Source: JACMMS01 sp043772865 (GTDB lineage Bacteria > Pseudomonadota > Gammaproteobacteria > Burkholderiales > Methylophilaceae). From it: DNA of 19,595 bases. The notes below the pieces were generated by a model. That model made no database searches, had not been told where the DNA came from, and was given only the letters and a program-made list of their open reading frames with translations. A program made the position numbers and the translations under genes. Location of the stretch: contig JAYVFU010000017.1 in NCBI GenBank assembly GCA_043772865.1, positions 1 to 19,595 on the forward strand. The letters are read 5' to 3'. Positions 16,939-19,595 of this stretch are shown piece by piece; within the stretch, counting starts at the first letter, position 1; the number at the start of each line of letters is the position of its first letter.

Positions 16939-16965
16939 ATATCGGCAAATGTTGATCAATACTTA
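16939..16965 (-). promoter_or_regulatory. Sigma-28 (FliA)-type promoter for the GGDEF gene
   Basis: On the minus strand TAAGTATT (16958-16965), then exactly 11 bases, then GCCGATAT (16939-16946). The known FliA consensus is TAAAGTTT-N11-GCCGATAA: the -10 element matches 7 of 8 bases and the spacing is exact, while the -35 element matches 5 of 8. It lies in the gap after fliR and would give a leader of about 85 bases before the cyclase ATG. Confidence 0.6.
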
Positions 16966-16997
16966 AATGATTCAATGAATTTATGAATGAATAAGCC

Positions 16998-17765
16998 CTA
17001 TAAGTTAACTGTTGCCGCAATTCCAGACTCTATTAACCGTTGCATGGGCTGCAACATATTGGGCAATGTTAACGCTAGAATTACAATGCCCATGGTAAGT
17101 GTTACTGGCAAACCAATGCCAAATAAATTAAGTTGTGGCGCAGTACGCGAGAGTATTCCCAGTGCCATATTAGTGATTAATAATGCTGCAATGGCTGGAA
17201 GTGACATGAGCAAGCCAGCACTAAATATGTTTTGCCCCCAAACAACTATGGCATAAGGATGAAGCCCTGATTTAATATCTCCAGTAATGGGCATGTTGAT
17301 AAAGCTATCAACTACCGCAGAAATCAACATTAGATGTCCGTTAATGCTTAAAAAAACCAGTGAGGCAAGTATTACAAGCATTTGATTAAGCACACTTGTT
17401 TGGCCTCTTGATTGTGGATCAAAAAAAGTAGCAAAGCCTAAACCCATAGTAGAAGCTATTAGTTGGCCCGCTAAATCTACCGCAGCAAATACCATGCGCA
17501 TCATAAAACCAATGGCTAAACCAATCATGATTTGATTGGCAATAATTACCATGCCTTGCCACGAAAACACCTCAATAGGCGGAATAACAGGCAACGTGGG
17601 CATGACAATGAGTGTAATGAAACCTGCTAGAGCCACTTTTACGCGCTTAGGCGTAGATTGATGCCCAATAATTGGCATCAATGCAATCATTGCTAAAATA
17701 CGTGTGAGTGGTAGTAGTAGGCCTAACACCCAGCTTTGTAATACTTGGCTGCTGACTGTAATCAT
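16998..17765 (-). CDS. fliR: FliR, flagellar export gate protein
   Basis: FliR (255 aa, normal length) is part of the flagellar type III export gate with FliP and FliQ. It has about six hydrophobic segments. Family features are visible: an N-terminal LLPLTRILAMIALMPIIG segment, RVKVALAGFITLIVMP, the central MIGLAIGFMMRMVFAAVDLAGQLIASTMGLGFATFFDPQ, and AALLITNMALGILSRTAPQLNLFGIGLP. It is the last gene of the fliO-P-Q-R series and starts 42 bases after fliQ. No terminator is seen after its stop; the next feature is the sigma-28-type promoter. Confidence 0.96.
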   Translation of the reverse strand: MITVSSQVLQSWVLGLLLPLTRILAMIALMPIIGHQSTPKRVKVALAGFITLIVMPTLPVIPPIEVFSWQGMVIIANQIMIGLAIGFMMRMVFAAVDLAGQLIASTMGLGFATFFDPQSRGQTSVLNQMLVILASLVFLSINGHLMLISAVVDSFINMPITGDIKSGLHPYAIVVWGQNIFSAGLLMSLPAIAALLITNMALGILSRTAPQLNLFGIGLPVTLTMGIVILALTLPNMLQPMQRLIESGIAATVNL

Positions 17766-17807
17766 AGAATTTGACTTTATAGTTAGCGGCTAATTAATAG
17801 TGGGCTA

Positions 17808-18083
17808 CTAGGTCGCTAAAGCTGGAATACTAGTAAAAACCATACGCATATAATCTAACATAACACTTAACATCCACGGCCCAGCAATGACCAGTGCAAC
17901 AAACACGCCTACAAGTTTTGGTATAAACGATAGAGTAGATTCATTAATTTGCGTGGCCGCTTGAAAAATACTCACCATCAAACCTATGATTAACACAACC
18001 AGCAAAATAGGTGCAGATACCATTAATGTGACTTCCATGGCATGACGACCAATTGTCATTACGCTTTCTGGGGACATTGCCAT
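17808..18083 (-). CDS. fliQ: FliQ, flagellar export gate protein
   Basis: FliQ (91 aa) is a two-segment membrane protein of the flagellar export gate. It shows the typical pattern SPESVMTIGRHAMEVTLMVSAP, a first membrane helix, then the conserved cytoplasmic loop SIFQAATQINESTLSFIPK, and a second helix LVGVFVALVIAGPWML. AAAGGAA (18091-18097) gives a strong ribosome binding site seven bases before the ATG at 18083. Unlike most fliP-fliQ pairs it is separated from fliP by 179 bases, so it may be expressed somewhat independently. Confidence 0.96.
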   Translation of the reverse strand: MAMSPESVMTIGRHAMEVTLMVSAPILLVVLIIGLMVSIFQAATQINESTLSFIPKLVGVFVALVIAGPWMLSVMLDYMRMVFTSIPALAT

Positions 18084-18262
18084 TGCATTATTCCTTTATA
18101 TTTTTTGTTGAGACGTTTTTTACTCAAATTCACTCAATCAAAAACTTACTACTTTTATCATTCTCACTTTAGAGTGAATGACGAAATTTGAGATTTTTAT
18201 TAAAAATTGTCATGCCCTTTGATTTTTAGAAATGTCTCTTAATGAGTTTATAAAGGTTCCCT
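18084..18262 (-). other. Unusual non-coding spacer with inverted repeats between fliP and fliQ
   Basis: No gene is supported here. The spacer contains CTCAAATT (18123-18130) pairing with AATTTGAG (18185-18192), extended by CACTC (18131-18135) pairing with GAGTG (18172-18176) across an 8-base bulge. An alternative local hairpin TCACT-TTAG-AGTGA (18164-18177), extended by TCAT/ATGA around a 2-base bulge, uses the same right arm. No T-run follows on the minus strand, so this is not a clear terminator. It could be an RNA processing site or attenuator. Confidence 0.4.
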
Positions 18263-19036
18263 TTAATAGAAACTTTGTACCAGTGATCCCAGCAAAAGCT
18301 GCCAGCCATCCACCAATACAAACAGCATTAATTTGAATGGCAGAGACACGATAGCAGGTGACACCATCATCATACCCATCGACATCAGCACACTGGCCAC
18401 CACCATATCAATAATCAAAAATGGAATAAAAATAGCAAAGCCAATTTGAAACGCTGTTTTAAGTTCGCTGGTCATAAAAGCAGGTACTAGCACACGCAAT
18501 GGCACATCATCGGGTGTTTGCATTTTTTCGGTTTGTGCCATTTTTAAAAATAAGGCCAAATCGCCCTCTCGCGTTTGTTTCATCATAAAAGCCTTTAACG
18601 GCGCACTAGCTTTATCTAACGCTTCTTGCATGCTGATTTTATTTTCAGATAGTGGTTGATAAGCTTCGCTATATACTTTATCCAACACTGGACTCATCAC
18701 AAAAAAGGTGAGGAATAAAGCCAATCCAACCAGCACTTGATTAGGTGGCGATGATTGCGTGCCAAGTGCCTGGCGTAATAGTGATAGCACAATAATAATG
18801 CGTGTAAAGCCTGTCATCATAAGCAATGCGGCTGGCAAAAAAGACAGCGCGGTTAACATAATGAGTGTTTGCACACTCAAGGTGTAATTTTGCCCACCGC
18901 CTGCCGTGGGTGAAGTGCTCAATACTTGTAAACCACCAGAATCAGCTGCGAGCAAAGATGTAGAAAATAATGCCAAAGGTAGAGCTATTAGCAATCCACT
19001 TTTTAATATTGATGGTGAGATAGATAATTTCATCAT
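18263..19036 (-). CDS. fliP: FliP, flagellar export gate protein
   Basis: FliP (257 aa) is the core of the flagellar type III export gate. A cleavable signal peptide runs to about residue 30 (SLLAADSGG). Signatures are LLMMTGFTRIIIVLSLLRQALGTQSSPPNQVLVGLALFLTFFVM at about 76-119 and, later, LVPAFMTSELKTAFQIGF with four membrane segments overall. The ATG follows the fliO TAG directly with no gap, and an AGG lies just before it within fliO, so the two are probably translationally coupled. A second in-frame ATG immediately follows the first; either could be used. Confidence 0.97.
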   Translation of the reverse strand: MMKLSISPSILKSGLLIALPLALFSTSLLAADSGGLQVLSTSPTAGGGQNYTLSVQTLIMLTALSFLPAALLMMTGFTRIIIVLSLLRQALGTQSSPPNQVLVGLALFLTFFVMSPVLDKVYSEAYQPLSENKISMQEALDKASAPLKAFMMKQTREGDLALFLKMAQTEKMQTPDDVPLRVLVPAFMTSELKTAFQIGFAIFIPFLIIDMVVASVLMSMGMMMVSPAIVSLPFKLMLFVLVDGWQLLLGSLVQSFY

Positions 19037-19595
19037 CTACCTATCTTCAGATTTAGTGGCATTAGATTTATAGGTTTCAGAAGATGTTGCTTGCTGATTG
19101 GGTTCTGGCTGATTGGGTTTAAGAAACTTTTGCACCGCTAGCATCCAAGCGGAGTTAGCTATTGGGTTTAAGACGGCTGAATGTAAGGCAGCATTAGCAG
19201 AACCAGCATCCGCTGCTGTGATTTGGTTTGCATATACTGGTACGTTATCCAATGTTGCAATCGCATTAACACGGCCAGGTGCAACACCGACTACCACCCA
19301 GCGATTTGCAATTTCTAGCACCACAACACGTTCACGCGAACCTACACTCACACTGCTAATCACTTTGGCAACAGAGGTTTGACTATGGTTTACCAGGCCT
19401 AAGCGTTTAACAAACCAAGCTAGCAAAAGCATAATGCCTACTACCACAAACAGCCCTACAAACATTTTCAATAAACCTAAGCTTGGTGAGGGCGTAGAGG
19501 TTGTAGTAACTTGTGCAGCAGTATGGGTAAGGGCATAAACATTAGCTTGGTAAGCTAATAAAAAGAATATGGCGACTAGTTTTTTAACAGCTAGA
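19037..19595 (-). CDS. fliO: FliO, flagellar export assembly protein (5' end outside window)
   Basis: FliO is a small membrane protein that helps assemble the FliP ring. The frame stays open from the TAG at 19037 to the right edge, giving at least 186 residues with no start visible. The visible N-terminal part carries a hydrophobic export signal (VAIFFLLAYQANVYA), then a Thr/Ser/Pro linker, then the membrane segment FVGLFVVVGIMLLLAWFVKRLGL and a soluble domain with the FliO-like strands KVISSVSVGSRERVVVLEIANRWVVVGVAPGRV. A shorter 144-residue reading from a TTG at 19471 would begin inside the membrane segment and lose the signal, so I prefer the longer, truncated form. The Gln/Pro/Ser tail is unstructured. 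Confidence 0.9.
   Translation of the reverse strand, partial: LAVKKLVAIFFLLAYQANVYALTHTAAQVTTTSTPSPSLGLLKMFVGLFVVVGIMLLLAWFVKRLGLVNHSQTSVAKVISSVSVGSRERVVVLEIANRWVVVGVAPGRVNAIATLDNVPVYANQITAADAGSANAALHSAVLNPIANSAWMLAVQKFLKPNQPEPNQQATSSETYKSNATKSEDR

Noticed and set aside
18167..18211. 14-codon frame in the fliP-fliQ spacer on the minus strand
   Set aside because: The AAAGGGC before its ATG is too close to serve as a ribosome binding site and the peptide shows no pattern.

Overview
This window suggests a low-GC betaproteobacterium, most likely an obligate methylotroph of the Methylophilaceae (Methylotenera-like). That placement is an inference from protein style, AT-rich codon use and the pairing of type II secretion genes with a fliOPQR operon; nothing in the window proves it. 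No rRNA, tRNA, CRISPR array, transposase or phage gene is visible.

Region 1 (1-8866) is most of a type II secretion (T2SS) locus. The tail of gspK is followed on the plus strand by gspL, gspM, gspN and gspC. gspF and gspE lie on the minus strand and converge on gspC. gspD is on the plus strand, divergent from gspE, and is followed by an unrecognised small single-pass membrane protein. The locus closes with a strong bidirectional terminator at 8906-8936. Together these encode the outer membrane secretin (D), the inner membrane platform (C, F, L, M, N) and the cytoplasmic ATPase (E). Pseudopilin genes are presumably upstream of the window.

Region 2 (8963-14835) is a set of six exported or membrane proteins. 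On the minus strand are a GlcG/HbpS-type (DUF336) exported protein followed by a tiny lipoprotein, and upstream of them a TPR protein translationally coupled to a HupE/UreJ_2-type membrane protein. Divergent on the plus strand is an exported DUF4331 protein followed by a second tiny lipoprotein. Both tiny lipoproteins begin their mature part with Cys, then Gly5 or Gly6, then Ser3, and each is encoded just downstream of a larger exported protein. This is the least understood and most interesting part of the window.

Region 3 (14876-19595) is on the minus strand. It holds the flagellar export-gate genes fliO (5' end outside the window), fliP, fliQ and fliR, followed by a GAF-GAF-PAS-GGDEF diguanylate cyclase gene. 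A good sigma-28 (FliA)-type promoter lies between fliR and the cyclase gene, suggesting that c-di-GMP synthesis by this protein is tied to late flagellar gene expression.
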